The notes beneath the pieces are model-generated. The model did not search any database. It worked only from the letters and a program-made list of their open reading frames with translations, and was not told the DNA's origin. From Scytonema sp. UIC 10036 (GTDB taxonomy: Bacteria; Cyanobacteriota; Cyanobacteriia; Cyanobacteriales; Nostocaceae): a stretch of DNA of 64,000 nt. The DNA lies in NCBI RefSeq assembly GCF_009725235.1, contig NZ_WJFC01000009.1, positions 1 to 64,000 on the forward strand, written 5' to 3'. This document shows, in pieces, positions 56,223 to 64,000 of the stretch; position 1 is the first letter of the stretch, and every line of letters begins with the position of its first letter. Position numbers and translations under genes: made by a program.

Positions 56223-58988
56223 ATGTCTTTTCTTTCCAAACTACGTCCATCAATTCTTATTCTCTTCAGCCTCTTCCTAAGTGGAGTGCTATGGGTCAGT
56301 GATTTTTCCGTTGCAGCCCTCCAAACAGATGTTACACCCGTTTCTGGTCTTTCCCTCACGCAAGGAGTGCGAAAAACTGTTCTGGACAATGGTTTAACGG
56401 TACTGACCAAGGAAGTTCACACAGCGCCTGTGGTGAGCGTACAAGTGTGGTATCGAGTTGGTTCACGCAACGAGCAAGCAGGAGAAAACGGCATTTCTCA
56501 CCAGCTAGAGCATTTGATGTTTAAAGGAACTACTGACCGTCCGGTACAGTTTGGTCGTTTGTTGAGTGCTTTGGGTAGCCAGTTTAATGCTTTTACCAGT
56601 TATGATGAAACAGCTTATTTTAGTACAGTACAGCGCGATAAACTGGATGCACTGCTGACTCTAGAAGCAGACCGTATGGAAAGCGCTTTGATTCAAGCCG
56701 ACCAACTCACAAGCGAGAAACGCGTTGTTATTTCGGAGTTGCAGGGTTATGAAAATTCGCCAGGGTATCGTCTCAATCGTGCTGTCATGCGAGCTGCATT
56801 TCCAAAACGGGCTTACGGTTTACCAGTGGGAGGTACGAAAGCAGATGTAAAAAAAATTACATTAGAGCAAGTACGCAACTACTACCAAACATACTACAAC
56901 CCAGACAACGCAACGCTAGTTGTTACTGGAGATTTTGACACTCAAGCCGTTCTCAAATCCATTCAACAAAGTTTTGGAAAACTACCGAAAAGAGGACGGG
57001 GATACAAACCAATTCAGAATCCGAAATCTCGCTCTACTTCCCCAGTCGCCAGTCCCCAATCGCCAATTGTCCTAAAAGAACCGGGTAGTGCAGCACTGTT
57101 ACAAGCTGTCTATCCTTTGCCTGATGTCAATCATCCAGATGTAGCTGCCATTGATGTAATGGATGTTGTCCTGACTGGTGGACGCAGTTCTAAACTTTAC
57201 CAAGCTTTGGTGGAATCTGGTTTGGCTAGTTCGGTGAGCGCGAGTGCTGCAGAATTGATTGAACCTGGTTGGTACGAAATTAACGTGACAGCAGTTCCCG
57301 GTCAACAACTCTCTAAAATTTCACAAGTTCTGCAACAATGTTTAACAGAACTTCAACAAAAAGAGGTAGCTACTGATGCGTTGAACCGCGCAAAAACACA
57401 ACTTCAAGCTGCTTTTGTTTTAAACAACCAAGATATTACAAGCCTTGCAACTCAATTAGGGTACAGCCAAACTGTTTCTGGTGATTATCTTTACACCAAG
57501 CGGTATCTTGAGGCAATAGCCGAAGTTTCAGCAGCAGATGTACAGCGAGTTGCAAAAACTTACCTGAATCCGACTCAACAAACTATCGGCTTTTTTGAAC
57601 CCACGCTTCCTGATGGTAAACCAGGAGAAAAGAGTGCTAGTTCCGGTCCCATTGTAGAAAACTTCAGCCCCGGTCAGCCTGTAGATCCAGATGAACTGGC
57701 TAAATACCTTCCTGCTGCTAAATCAACTAGTGTTTCTACTAAGCAACCACTACCAGAGCAATTTATCTTCAAAAATGGTTTGCAAGTTCTTTTACTTCCC
57801 GATCGCAGTGTTCCTACAGTTAACCTCAGCGGACACATTCAAGCTGGTAGTGTATTTGATACCAATCAAAAAGCAGGATTGGCTAATCTGGTTGCTTCCA
57901 ACCTCATGAATGGAACCCAAACTAAGGATGCTTTAACGCTGGCAAAAACTCTGGAAGATCGGGGATCTAGTTTGGAGTTTCTGGCAACTCGTGAAGGGGT
58001 TAGTATTAGTGGAAATGGTTTGTCTGCTAATTTATCAGTATTAATTGATACTTTGGCAGATGTTGTGCAAAATGCTAATTTTCCCCAAGCTCAGCTCGAA
58101 CTCAGCCGACAGCGAGCGCTCACTAATTTAAAAGCACAGTTAGACGATCCCCGTGGGTTGGGAAGACGGGTATTTCAACAAGCGATTTATCCAGATAATC
58201 ACCCTTTCCATAGCTTCCCCACAGAACAGAGCTTGAAAAGTATTACTCGTGACAATCTCGTTCGCTTTTACCAAGAGCACTACCGTCCAGATACGATGAC
58301 CATTGCTCTAGTGGGTGATTTTGAGCCAAGCCAAGTCAGAATTTTGCTCAATAAAGCTTTTGGTGAATGGAAGGCTGAGGGTAACCCACCAACTCTCAAT
58401 CTCGTTTCAGTATCCTTACCAGATAAGACTGAACAGCTAAACCCTGTAATTCCGGGTAAGGCAGAAGATGTCACTTACATTGGCTACAACAGTATATCTC
58501 GGAAAGACCCCCGTTATTATAGTGCTTTGGTACTGAATGAAATTTTGGGTGGCGATACTTTGTCTAGCAGGTTGGGTACTGAGGTTCGCGATCGTCAAGG
58601 TCTGACCTACGGTATTTACAGCGCTTTTGCTGCTGGTATTAACCCCGGTCCGTTTTTAATCCAAATGCAAACGGCTCCAGGAGACACTCACAAAGCAATA
58701 GCTAGTGCTGTGGCTTTGCTTGAGCAATTGCGAGAGAAGGGAATTGCAGAAGCTGAGTTAAATGCTGCAAAACGTTCAATTACCAACTCTTACCCTGTAG
58801 AATTGGCAAATCCGAGTAACGTAGCGGATGTGATTTTAAGTAATGCCATTTACGGTTTGTCTCCAGCAGAAATCCGGGAATATCCCAAGCGCATTGAAAC
58901 AGTGACTATCGCTCAAGTGCAACAGGTTATTCAGGAATTAATTCATCCCGATAAGTTGGTGATTGTCACCGCCGGACCGGGAGCATAA
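56223..58988 (+). CDS. M16-family zinc peptidase, two-domain, exported
   Basis: 921 residues from the ATG at 56223 (GTG at 56211 is an alternative). Signal segment LRPSILILFSLFLSGVLW. The first half holds the inverted zincin motif HQLEH (His93, Glu96, His97) and the third ligand Glu about 172 (VVISELQGYE). The second half (from about residue 515, FIFKNGLQVLLLPD) repeats the fold but lacks HxxEH (ANLVASNL), so only one half is catalytic, as usual for bacterial M16 fusions. Between them an 18-residue Ser/Pro/Gln linker around base 57040 looks like an intergenic repeat captured in frame. Likely degrades peptides in the periplasm. Confidence 0.93.
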   Translation: MSFLSKLRPSILILFSLFLSGVLWVSDFSVAALQTDVTPVSGLSLTQGVRKTVLDNGLTVLTKEVHTAPVVSVQVWYRVGSRNEQAGENGISHQLEHLMFKGTTDRPVQFGRLLSALGSQFNAFTSYDETAYFSTVQRDKLDALLTLEADRMESALIQADQLTSEKRVVISELQGYENSPGYRLNRAVMRAAFPKRAYGLPVGGTKADVKKITLEQVRNYYQTYYNPDNATLVVTGDFDTQAVLKSIQQSFGKLPKRGRGYKPIQNPKSRSTSPVASPQSPIVLKEPGSAALLQAVYPLPDVNHPDVAAIDVMDVVLTGGRSSKLYQALVESGLASSVSASAAELIEPGWYEINVTAVPGQQLSKISQVLQQCLTELQQKEVATDALNRAKTQLQAAFVLNNQDITSLATQLGYSQTVSGDYLYTKRYLEAIAEVSAADVQRVAKTYLNPTQQTIGFFEPTLPDGKPGEKSASSGPIVENFSPGQPVDPDELAKYLPAAKSTSVSTKQPLPEQFIFKNGLQVLLLPDRSVPTVNLSGHIQAGSVFDTNQKAGLANLVASNLMNGTQTKDALTLAKTLEDRGSSLEFLATREGVSISGNGLSANLSVLIDTLADVVQNANFPQAQLELSRQRALTNLKAQLDDPRGLGRRVFQQAIYPDNHPFHSFPTEQSLKSITRDNLVRFYQEHYRPDTMTIALVGDFEPSQVRILLNKAFGEWKAEGNPPTLNLVSVSLPDKTEQLNPVIPGKAEDVTYIGYNSISRKDPRYYSALVLNEILGGDTLSSRLGTEVRDRQGLTYGIYSAFAAGINPGPFLIQMQTAPGDTHKAIASAVALLEQLREKGIAEAELNAAKRSITNSYPVELANPSNVADVILSNAIYGLSPAEIREYPKRIETVTIAQVQQVIQELIHPDKLVIVTAGPGA

Positions 58989-59050
58989 TAATTCGTAATT
59001 CGTAATTCGTAATTCGTAATTAATAGTGATTATGAATTACGAATTATTCG
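58988..59050. repeat. TAATTCG tandem heptads with inverted end
   Basis: Four ATTCGTA units followed by ATTATGAATTACGAATTATTCG, allowing a fold-back; sits between convergent genes. Confidence 0.75.
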
Positions 59051-59074
59051 GTGACTGGTTACTGCTCAAAATTT

Positions 59075-59722
59075 TTAGGTAGATGTTTTTAGCTTTACCC
59101 AGTAGCCTCTGGGTGGTTTTTCAATACCATAAGCTTTGCACCACTTTTCTATCGCTTTGTCAGATAAGCCAAAATCTTTTGCGATTTGACTTGTTGGTTT
59201 TTCCCACACGAGTTTTTCTAATTCTTCTTTGCTGAGTCTTGGTACTTTGCGCGTGTTTATTCTTGCTTCGGTATTAACTTTTCTGGTGGTTAGATCCACT
59301 CCAAATTCTTTGTAAGTTCGCTTAGTTGCGTCTTCGGTAAAATCCGTAAAATCTTCCCACCAGTAAAATGGTGTAGCTGAGTTTGGTATTTTTGTGGTGA
59401 TGTAGCAGCCACAAAACTTTATTGACGGATAAACAACTTTATCTATATCAGGTAGGTAAATAGCATAAAAATCAAAGTCATCTGCTTGGTACTTTTTCTG
59501 ATGAGTACCGTTTTTATCTACCCAAATGCTTCTCTTAATAACTCTATTGTCTCCTGCGTATTTGGCTTGTATTCTGTAACAATTGCTATTTTTATAAGCA
59601 ATCAGATCGAAAGGCAAATGTTCGCAAACTACCGACGTGAAAACTAAGTATCCTTTAACTGTGAGATCTGCTACCGCTTTCGCAGCAGCTATATCACCTT
59701 TGTTTTTTGTAAGATGTAGCAA
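59075..59722 (-). CDS. PD-(D/E)XK endonuclease of the group I intron type (I-Ssp6803I-like) with HTH tail
   Basis: 215 residues. The N-terminal 110 residues match the intron-associated PD-(D/E)XK endonucleases: KNKGDIAAAKAVADLTVKGY, catalytic Asp in PFDLIAY and the Q-x-K motif in RIQAKYAG. The C-terminal 60 residues are a helix-turn-helix (EKPTSQIAKDFGLSDKAIEK, WCKAYGIEKPPRGYW) like those appended to homing enzymes. It lies 69 bp downstream of an uninterrupted tRNA-Arg gene on the same strand; the known relative sits in a tRNA intron. No intron core was recognised here, so it is free-standing. Confidence 0.75.
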   Translation of the reverse strand: MLHLTKNKGDIAAAKAVADLTVKGYLVFTSVVCEHLPFDLIAYKNSNCYRIQAKYAGDNRVIKRSIWVDKNGTHQKKYQADDFDFYAIYLPDIDKVVYPSIKFCGCYITTKIPNSATPFYWWEDFTDFTEDATKRTYKEFGVDLTTRKVNTEARINTRKVPRLSKEELEKLVWEKPTSQIAKDFGLSDKAIEKWCKAYGIEKPPRGYWVKLKTST

Positions 59723-59791
59723 AATTAACCCTCAATAGCAGTAATTATTCTATCACAGTTACTGCCTTTGAAAGGTTTTACTGGGCTTAAA

Positions 59792-59864
59792 CGGGTGCGG
59801 CAGGATTTGAACCTGCGGCTCGCTGCTTAGAAGGCAGCTACTCTATCCCCTGAGTTACGCACCC
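59792..59864 (-). tRNA. tRNA-Arg (anticodon UCU)
   Basis: Cloverleaf on the minus strand: acceptor GGGTGCG/CGCACCC, D arm ACTC...GAGT, anticodon stem GCTGC/GCAGC with loop CTTCTAA (anticodon TCT, reads AGA), T arm GCAGG TTCAAAT CCTGC, discriminator G, no encoded CCA. Uninterrupted. Confidence 0.97.
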
Positions 59865-60166
59865 AGATTGTTAACAAACAAGTCTACTATAACATATATA
59901 AACGTAATAATGACAAACCTTTGCGTAAAGCAAATTAAAATTATTGCAGATTTCACATCGTCAAGGCTAAGATCCAAGGCGCTAGATATTATATGTACAC
60001 TCACAACCCAGCATATGAAGTATTTGTTAGTTATGCCGATTTGTCCGTGAGTTTGTCTTGGCAAGCTCTAAAAACTGCGTACAAGGCTGCATCAAAAGCC
60101 ATGCAGCTAGCGTGCGATGATTTGTCCCATGTATAGAACGCCCCGGTAAGGTTATTTGCCAGTGTC
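59865..60166. other. Intergenic region, about 300 bp
   Basis: Promoter space for the tRNA (minus) and for the gene at 60167 (plus). No repeat family recognised. Confidence 0.4.
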
Positions 60167-60826
60167 ATGTTTATTTTGAAACGGCAGGATGTAGAAATAT
60201 CTACCATTCAGCACCCAAAGCGAGAACAGCAGGTGCCAATCCTCTATTATCAGGGGCAAACCTTTCGGTTAATCAGTGTCTTTAAAGCCAGTCAAGAAGA
60301 AGAGGCTAAAGCTTTGTGGAGAGATTTAACCGATAACCGAGGCAAAGCCTGCGTTCTACTAGAGGAACCCGATCGCTACAGCGTTTGGGGTAAAGTTCGT
60401 GTAGACCAGATAGGTAGTGACACGGGAAGCAGTAGCAAGATGAGCATTTTTACTCTTGCTAGTCTTTTGTTACTGCAATCCGTGTTTATCGATATAGAAG
60501 ACTTTTTAGGTTCAAAACAAGCAACATTATTTCAAAAAAGTGTTGCTGAAGTCATGCAGCAATGGCAGTTTCCTCTGATGTCCTCACCTGAGGCTCTCAA
60601 AAACCTGCTGACAATGGACTTACAAGAGCTAGCTCAAGTGCCAAGTTGGCAAGAACATCATGTCATTACGTTCTTGCAAGAATTGCATCGGTTGGCAAAA
60701 GCATCTTTTGGCAATACCAATTTTGCCCATCAAGTGGGCGAGAGATTACAAGAGATGCCAGAAGGCGAGCGATCGCTTTTTATCAGTTGGCTAAATCAAT
60801 CTCCTTTGAGTAAACTGTGGCATTAA
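60167..60826 (+). CDS. Conserved cyanobacterial protein, unknown function
   Basis: 219 residues, soluble. The N-terminal half is beta-rich (RREQQVPILYYQGQTF-like strands; GKACVLLEEPDRYSVWGKVR), the C-terminal half helical (LLQSVFIDIEDFLG; MQQWQFPLMSSPEALKNLL). It looks like a cyanobacteria-restricted family (possibly the Npun_F0813-type), but I cannot assign a role. Ribosome-binding site weak; the first ATG fits the strand pattern. Confidence 0.65.
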   Translation: MFILKRQDVEISTIQHPKREQQVPILYYQGQTFRLISVFKASQEEEAKALWRDLTDNRGKACVLLEEPDRYSVWGKVRVDQIGSDTGSSSKMSIFTLASLLLLQSVFIDIEDFLGSKQATLFQKSVAEVMQQWQFPLMSSPEALKNLLTMDLQELAQVPSWQEHHVITFLQELHRLAKASFGNTNFAHQVGERLQEMPEGERSLFISWLNQSPLSKLWH

Positions 60827-60965
60827 CTGACACAAGTTTTTAGGTATCTTAAATTGACCAGTTCTGTATACAGTACAAGACTCTACTTTAGAGTATGGAG
60901 ATTAACTGGTCAGGTGGTCACTGGTTCCAAAAAACTGCTAGAGTGCATTTATACTGTAAAGTTCT

Positions 60966-61850
60966 ATGAGTAGCGCTTACAACAAAACACACCGAAATAA
61001 ATCCATGTTCTCTACCCAGAACATTGTCTTAGCAAGTATGGGCTGGGGTGTACTTGCACTGTTATACTTTATGTTATTCAGTGCCAGAATCCCAGACGCA
61101 AATGGCATAGAAAAACGTGCAGATTGGTACGTAATAGGTACAAATATTTTTGAAGCAATGGCTTACTTAGGTGCTGGTGTCTTATGTTTGAGAAATTGGC
61201 GCAGCCTACAAATCGTCAGTGGTCGAAATGTGTGGCTGGCAATCGGCATCGGTATGCTTTCTTATTTCCTTGGAGGGATAATTTTTGGGTATACGGAGAT
61301 AGCCTTAGGAAAAGAACCAACTCTTTCTTTTGCTGATGTATTCTTTGTAGCAACTTATTTATTGCTGGGTGCGGGTATGGTCTTGGCAGTAGCGTCTAGA
61401 CGACTGAATCTGGATAAGTGGCAATGGGCAATTGTACTGGCGATCGCAGTACTTGGAAGCGCATTAGCATGGCTGATTTCCAGTCAGCCACCACAAGAGG
61501 CAGCCAAAGTTGCCATCCCAACATGGGAAGAAAATACAGCAGCAATTTTAAACTGGTTTTATATTGTTAGCGATGTACTACTATTAGTAATTGCGTCCAC
61601 TCTGCTGCTAGCCTTTTGGGGGGGAAGAGTTTCCCTATCCTGGCGGATGATAGCAGCCGCAGCATTTTCGCTGTATGTAGCCGATATGTGGTTCAAATAT
61701 GCCACAAATTGGATTCCAAATTATCAAAGTGGAGAGATACTTGAGGTATTTTGGGTGTGGAGCGGAGTTTTATTTGGCTTGGGCGCTGTTTTAGAACATG
61801 ACGCATCAATGAACCGTTCGCGGCGTGCAGGCGGAAGAAAAAAAACTTAG
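60966..61850 (+). CDS. Polytopic membrane protein, unknown
   Basis: 294 residues with about eight hydrophobic helices (for example NIVLASMGWGVLALLYFMLF, WLAIGIGMLSYFLGGIIFGY, WQWAIVLAIAVLGSALAWLI, VLLLVIASTLLLAFWGG). Basic C-terminus (RSRRAGGRKKT) on the cytoplasmic side. No catalytic motif seen. An inner ATG at 61005 is an alternative start. Followed 25 bp later by the HTH/acidic protein, so the two may be co-transcribed. Confidence 0.7.
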   Translation: MSSAYNKTHRNKSMFSTQNIVLASMGWGVLALLYFMLFSARIPDANGIEKRADWYVIGTNIFEAMAYLGAGVLCLRNWRSLQIVSGRNVWLAIGIGMLSYFLGGIIFGYTEIALGKEPTLSFADVFFVATYLLLGAGMVLAVASRRLNLDKWQWAIVLAIAVLGSALAWLISSQPPQEAAKVAIPTWEENTAAILNWFYIVSDVLLLVIASTLLLAFWGGRVSLSWRMIAAAAFSLYVADMWFKYATNWIPNYQSGEILEVFWVWSGVLFGLGAVLEHDASMNRSRRAGGRKKT

Positions 61851-61875
61851 ATTAAGGAATGGCTGGTGTCCTACC

Positions 61876-62985
61876 GTGAGAAAACTAACAGAATCAGACA
61901 AAAAAGAAATTCTAAAGTTATATCGTGAAACTGCTGAAACAACCTCAACTTTGGCAGAGCGTTACGACGTGAGTAATTCCACGATTAGCCGCTTGCTAAA
62001 AAGCACTTTGCCAGAAGACGAGTACGAGTACCTTGTTTCTTTGAAACGTGCTGCTAGAACTCCTGAAGGCAGGGCACAAGTTAGCTATGACAATCTACCC
62101 GTGTTTGGTCGCGAGGAAGAGGAACAAGAGGAAGAACAACTAGCAACTCCCGTTGTTGCTCAGAAAGTTGTTGAGGTTCAACCACAAGAAGAACCAGAGA
62201 AAGAGAAAAAACCCAAACCTCGGAAAGTGATTGAGCCAACACTGACTAAGAGCAAACGCGAATCACAGACAGTGGTTGAGCCAACACCCACTAAGAGCAA
62301 CCGTGAATCAGAGAAAGTCTTTGAGCCAGTATCTACTAAGACTAGACGAGTGAAGCGGCGCTCCTCAATATCGGACGAAGAGCAAGAGCAACTCACTTTA
62401 CCAGTTATAGAGGAACCAATTGCTGAACAATTGGAATTGTTAGAACAACAATCATCCGAAATCAGAAACATTCCCAGTCAATTGGGAGACAATACGCATC
62501 CACAAACAAACGTCATAGCGGAAATGTTTGGTGAGGAATTGCTAGATGAGTCAGACGATTTGGATGATTTAGACGATTTGGACGAAGAATACGATGACGA
62601 TGAAGACGATGAAGATTTTGAAGAAAGACCACGACTAGTAGCAAGAACCAGTAAGAGTGATTCTGTTCGAGTTCTACCATTGTCAGCCGCAGCTTTGCCA
62701 AAAACTTGCTATCTCGTAATAGATCGTTCCTCGGAATTAATTACCCGACCACTGAGGGATTTTGGAGATTTAGGACAAATTCCCAACTTGGAAACCCAGC
62801 AAAGAACTCTACCCGTGTTTGATAACCACCGAGTAGCCAAACGGTTTTCTACCAAACGCGATCGCGTGATTAAAATCCCTGACAGTAAAATGTTACACAA
62901 AGCTCGCTATCACCTGCATGCCAAAGGAATCACTCGACTGTTAATTGATGGTCAAGTTTATTCGTTGTCACCGACTACGGTTTAG
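61876..62985 (+). CDS. HTH protein with long acidic disordered region, cyanobacterial
   Basis: 369 residues from GTG 61876; the frame is open to 61825, overlapping the previous gene, but this start gives the clean helix-turn-helix VRKLTESDKKEILKLYRETA, LAERYDVSNSTISRLLKS, a transposase/Hin-type DNA-binding unit. Then about 190 residues of Glu/Lys/Pro low complexity with three imperfect repeats of EPTxTKSxRES and an Asp/Glu block (DDLDDLDDLDEEYDDDEDD), and a conserved-looking C-terminal domain of about 90 residues (KTCYLVIDRSSELITRPLRD; LHAKGITRLLIDGQVYSL). Probably a DNA-binding regulator or nucleoid-associated protein; role unknown. Confidence 0.7.
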   Translation: MRKLTESDKKEILKLYRETAETTSTLAERYDVSNSTISRLLKSTLPEDEYEYLVSLKRAARTPEGRAQVSYDNLPVFGREEEEQEEEQLATPVVAQKVVEVQPQEEPEKEKKPKPRKVIEPTLTKSKRESQTVVEPTPTKSNRESEKVFEPVSTKTRRVKRRSSISDEEQEQLTLPVIEEPIAEQLELLEQQSSEIRNIPSQLGDNTHPQTNVIAEMFGEELLDESDDLDDLDDLDEEYDDDEDDEDFEERPRLVARTSKSDSVRVLPLSAAALPKTCYLVIDRSSELITRPLRDFGDLGQIPNLETQQRTLPVFDNHRVAKRFSTKRDRVIKIPDSKMLHKARYHLHAKGITRLLIDGQVYSLSPTTV

Positions 62986-62989
62986 TTAG

Positions 62990-63222
62990 GAGTTAGTGGT
63001 TAGTTGTTAGTAGGGGCGCTCTTGCCGCCGCGCCCGTACAGAGTTAGTAAAAATCCGAAAATACGTAGGTTGGGTTGAGGAACGAAACCCAACATCTACA
63101 AGTATTTGTTGAGTTTCTCCAAGGGTTTTCCCAACCCACAAAAATTCTTATCCAAGTATTATTGGGTTAGTCGTTAGTTGTTAGTAGGGGCGCTCTTGCC
63201 GCCGCGCCTGTACAGAGTTAGT
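62990..63222. repeat. Composite repeat: two 50-bp direct copies flanking a GTAGGTTGGGTT element
   Basis: TTAGTTGTTAGTAGGGGCGC...GTACAGAGTTAGTA occurs at 63000-63048 and again at 63174-63222, almost identical, with the about 110-bp composite element (63064-63170) between them. Fills most of the spacer before cutA. Confidence 0.85.
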
Positions 63223-63261
63223 AGAACAATTAGCCATTAGCAATTAGCAATTTTATAATTT

Positions 63262-63585
63262 ATGAATGAATTAGTTAAGTACGGTGTAGTGTTGGTAACA
63301 GCTTCTTCAGTAGAAGAGGCAGAAACAATAGCAAATGCTCTTGTGGAGGCTAAGCTAGCTGCTTGTGTGAGTATCATGCCAATCCACTCTATTTACACTT
63401 GGCAAGGACAAAAACACAAAGAGCAAGAATGGCAGTTATTGATTAAAACTGACTTAGGACTATTTTCTACATTGGAAAAAAAAGTTCGCGAACTGCACTC
63501 CTACCAAGTTCCAGAAATTATTGCGCTACCTGTAGTTGCTGGTTCTCAACCTTACCTTCAATGGATTTCCGAGCAAGTAGGTTGA
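63262..63585 (+). CDS. cutA: CutA divalent-cation tolerance protein
   Basis: 107 residues, usual CutA length. Signatures: VLVTASSVEEAETIANALVE, KLAACVSIMPIHSIYTWQG, EWQLLIKTDLGLFSTLE, and HSYQVPEIIALPV. Forms compact trimers; linked to copper tolerance in bacteria, mechanism unclear. No ribosome-binding site of note. Confidence 0.95.
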   Translation: MNELVKYGVVLVTASSVEEAETIANALVEAKLAACVSIMPIHSIYTWQGQKHKEQEWQLLIKTDLGLFSTLEKKVRELHSYQVPEIIALPVVAGSQPYLQWISEQVG

Positions 63586-63640
63586 TAGCTGCTGTACTTT
63601 TAATTACTTCTGTCCCGTCTGAACGTTATCTAATTTAGAT

Positions 63641-63742
63641 GAACCGCAAAGGCGCAAAGAACACGAAGAAAGAAAAGAATAAAATCTGTGGATCGCAATA
63701 TTTCGATTAACAAACCGCAGAGACGCAGAGAACGCAGAGGAG
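63641..63742. repeat. AACCGCAAAGGCGCAAAG / AACCGCAGAGACGCAGAG elements
   Basis: Two copies of the widespread cyanobacterial AACCGCAGAGGCGCAGAG spacer repeat (63642-63677 and 63713-63742); related fragments at 11394-11412, 18846-18868, 21946-21965, 22190-22262 and 24868-24899. Confidence 0.75.
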
Positions 63743-63845
63743 AATGGGAGAAGAAGAAAGGTAATCTTATAGCAAAGAAAACAGGTGGGCATTGCCCACC
63801 CTACAAATAAATATTGTGGTATCGGCAGGATGCCTGTACTACTCA

Positions 63846-64000
63846 TTACTCATCATGAGCAAAACGACGGAAGAGGTAATCAAGAGCGTAGTTGCGAAGT
63901 TGGTAATATTTCGGATCTTCCATGATACGGGCGCGATCGCGTGGACGGGGGAAAGGAATATTTAAGATTTCACCAATATTTGCTGCAGGTCCGTTCGTCA
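63846..64000 (-). CDS. 3' end of a nitrate-transporter-type ABC ATPase gene
   Basis: 51 residues to the TAA at 63846-63848; the 5' part lies beyond the window. The sequence NGPAANIGEILNIPFPRPRD followed by RARIMEDPKYYQLRNYALDY matches the C-terminal tail of ATP-binding subunits of nitrate/cyanate/bicarbonate-type transporters (NrtD/CynD/CmpD-like). Which substrate it serves cannot be told from this fragment. Confidence 0.65.
   Translation of the reverse strand, partial: TNGPAANIGEILNIPFPRPRDRARIMEDPKYYQLRNYALDYLFRRFAHDE

Noticed and set aside
59075..59864. Group I intron inside the tRNA-Arg gene
   Set aside because: The tRNA folds completely without interruption; the endonuclease gene lies outside it.
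63604..63846. 80-codon minus-strand frame after cutA
   Set aside because: Composed largely of AACCGCAGAG-type dispersed repeats; no coding signature.
1..64000. GCGATCGC octamers as individual regulatory sites
   Set aside because: HIP1 is spread throughout genes and spacers in this window and is a genome-wide feature, not evidence of local regulation.

Overview
The window is chromosomal DNA from a filamentous, probably hormogonium-forming and heterocyst-lineage cyanobacterium (Nostocales-like; species not identifiable by eye). Evidence: photosystem I genes psaA/psaB, a complete hormogonium motility (hmp) chemotaxis-like locus, abundant GCGATCGC (HIP1) octamers, short tandem heptanucleotide repeats, several families of dispersed intergenic repeats, and cyanobacteria-specific families (COP23, DUF1822, DUF6887/DUF6888, CHASE2-CHAT).

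Layout. 1-1840: 3' part of an Omp85/BamA-type outer-membrane assembly gene. 1841-9000: a loose accessory region with a membrane-inserted-looking GMC oxidoreductase, a 26-codon peptide gene, a small membrane protein, the wreck of a DUF1822 + CHASE2/CHAT operon, a DUF6888/DUF6887 pair, an AraC-type regulator that has lost its DNA-binding domain, and a small exported peptide with a CCC motif divergent from a STAND ATPase (9005-11356). 11.5-14 kb: a GRDP-like (DUF1399) gene followed by a toxin-antitoxin island (Phd/VapC, ParD with a frameshifted ParE, a solo DUF433). 14-16.7 kb: a caspase-like fragment with a poly-A frameshift, a COP23 protein and a secreted papain-like protein, with three copies of a 50-bp direct repeat in their upstream regions. 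17-22 kb: Ser/Thr kinase, SGNH hydrolase, solo DNA methyltransferase, cyanase.

22.3-29.8 kb: psaA-psaB-psaB' in tandem on the minus strand. Both psaB copies keep the FX cluster cysteines; they are identical at the N-terminus and nearly so at the C-terminus but diverged in the core, which suggests gene conversion. 30.4-38 kb: a repeat-tailed lipoprotein, metallophosphoesterase, YegS-type lipid kinase and prolyl oligopeptidase. 38.1-51.4 kb: hmpA-hmpE on the minus strand (PATAN-receiver, CheY, CheW, MCP, CheA) with the coiled-coil gene hmpF divergent; together they would control type IV pilus-driven gliding of hormogonia. 51.6-53.1 kb: a TnpB-only IS200/IS605-type element carrying its own ribbon-helix-helix gene, inserted just behind hmpF. 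53.2-59 kb: housekeeping genes tilS, ung, nth and an M16 peptidase. 59.1-64 kb: an intron-type PD-(D/E)XK endonuclease beside an intact tRNA-Arg(UCU), three cyanobacterial genes of unknown function, cutA, and the 3' end of a nitrate-transporter-type ATPase gene.

No rRNA, CRISPR array or prophage was seen. Function calls rest on reading motifs and family resemblance by eye; no database search was run.
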